From an uncultured Eubacteriales bacterium (GTDB taxonomy: Bacteria > Bacillota > Clostridia > Oscillospirales > Oscillospiraceae), in contig CABSFY010000066.1 of assembly GCA_902477055.1 (NCBI GenBank), positions 1-13,167 on the forward strand: a DNA stretch of 13,167 bases, in the 5' to 3' direction. The notes under the pieces were generated by a model that was not told the DNA's origin, did not search any database, and worked only from the letters and a program-made list of their open reading frames with translations. A program made the translations under genes and the position numbers. Shown one piece after another: positions 13,026 through 13,167 of the stretch (positions are counted from its first letter, which is position 1; the number at the start of each line of letters is the position of its first letter).

Positions 13026-13167
13026 GGCGAAAAACAAAGGCCCGGTCATTGGTGGCCGTTGGCCACCGTCCTAGCAGAGCAAGGACACAATCCCTCAGGC
13101 GCTTCGCGCCAGGGCAGAAAGTCAAGCAAGTGCAACAGATTCTTCGAAGAAAACTTCGGCAGGGGTA
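13026..13167. repeat. Non-coding hairpin-rich end of window
   Basis: No gene is seen in these 142 bases. They hold ggtggcc-gtt-ggccacc (13050-13066), gtcct/aggac (13068-13086) and ggcgc-ttc-gcgcc, flanked by ccct/aggg (about 13092-13114). A further palindrome, ttcttcgaagaa, lies near 13140. No T run follows the hairpins, so none is a clear terminator for the sigma operon. The ccctcaggcgc part resembles one end of the dispersed repeats near 5914-5987. Confidence 0.45.

Overview
The window looks like chromosome from a GC-rich, low-oxygen gut-type Firmicute, most likely an Oscillospirales/Ruminococcaceae relative. This is inferred, not shown by a marker gene. The evidence is a T-box leader before pheST, an IreB homologue, an alr-mazF pair, a surface protein with SLH domains, an ECF sigma/membrane anti-sigma pair, consensus sigma-A promoters and intergenic palindromic repeats of a type I remember from that order. 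Most genes are recognisable housekeeping or envelope genes. I see no CRISPR array, transposase, phage gene, rRNA or tRNA.

Left arm (1-5690), all on the minus strand, read right to left. pheS and pheT (phenylalanyl-tRNA synthetase) lie behind a T-box leader with its own terminator and promoter, so they should respond to uncharged tRNA-Phe. ireB follows with its own promoter, an unusual TTG start and a terminator. A two-gene unit comes next: a 96-aa unrecognised protein and a secreted SH3-SH3-NlpC/P60 cell-wall hydrolase, ending in a strong hairpin. Bases 1-60 hold a separate nested inverted repeat.

Centre (5670-6060). Two sigma-A promoters sit back to back. The rightward one makes a leader of about 340 nt packed with hairpin-forming repeats.

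Right arm (6061-11453), plus strand. nnrD (nicotinamide-nucleotide repair), a small lipoprotein that looks like the LolA-like YdcC/GerS group, alr (D-alanine supply for peptidoglycan) and mazF follow one another. No antitoxin gene lies beside mazF. A hairpin after mazF buries the ribosome binding site of an unrecognised gene, whose 3' end overlaps by 107 nt a secreted NodB polysaccharide deacetylase with two chitobiase-type modules and an SLH anchor. A very strong terminator closes this block.

End (11520-13025). An ECF sigma factor and a translationally coupled single-pass membrane anti-sigma candidate form a two-gene operon with a possible autoregulated promoter. The last 140 bases are non-coding and hairpin-rich.

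Several products act on the cell wall (NlpC/P60 hydrolase, Alr, deacetylase) or on envelope-stress signalling (IreB, ECF/anti-sigma). I found no clearly new multi-gene system. The most unusual signals are the buried ribosome binding site with a promoter-like pair across its hairpin, the antitoxin-less mazF, and the composite repeat in the nnrD leader.
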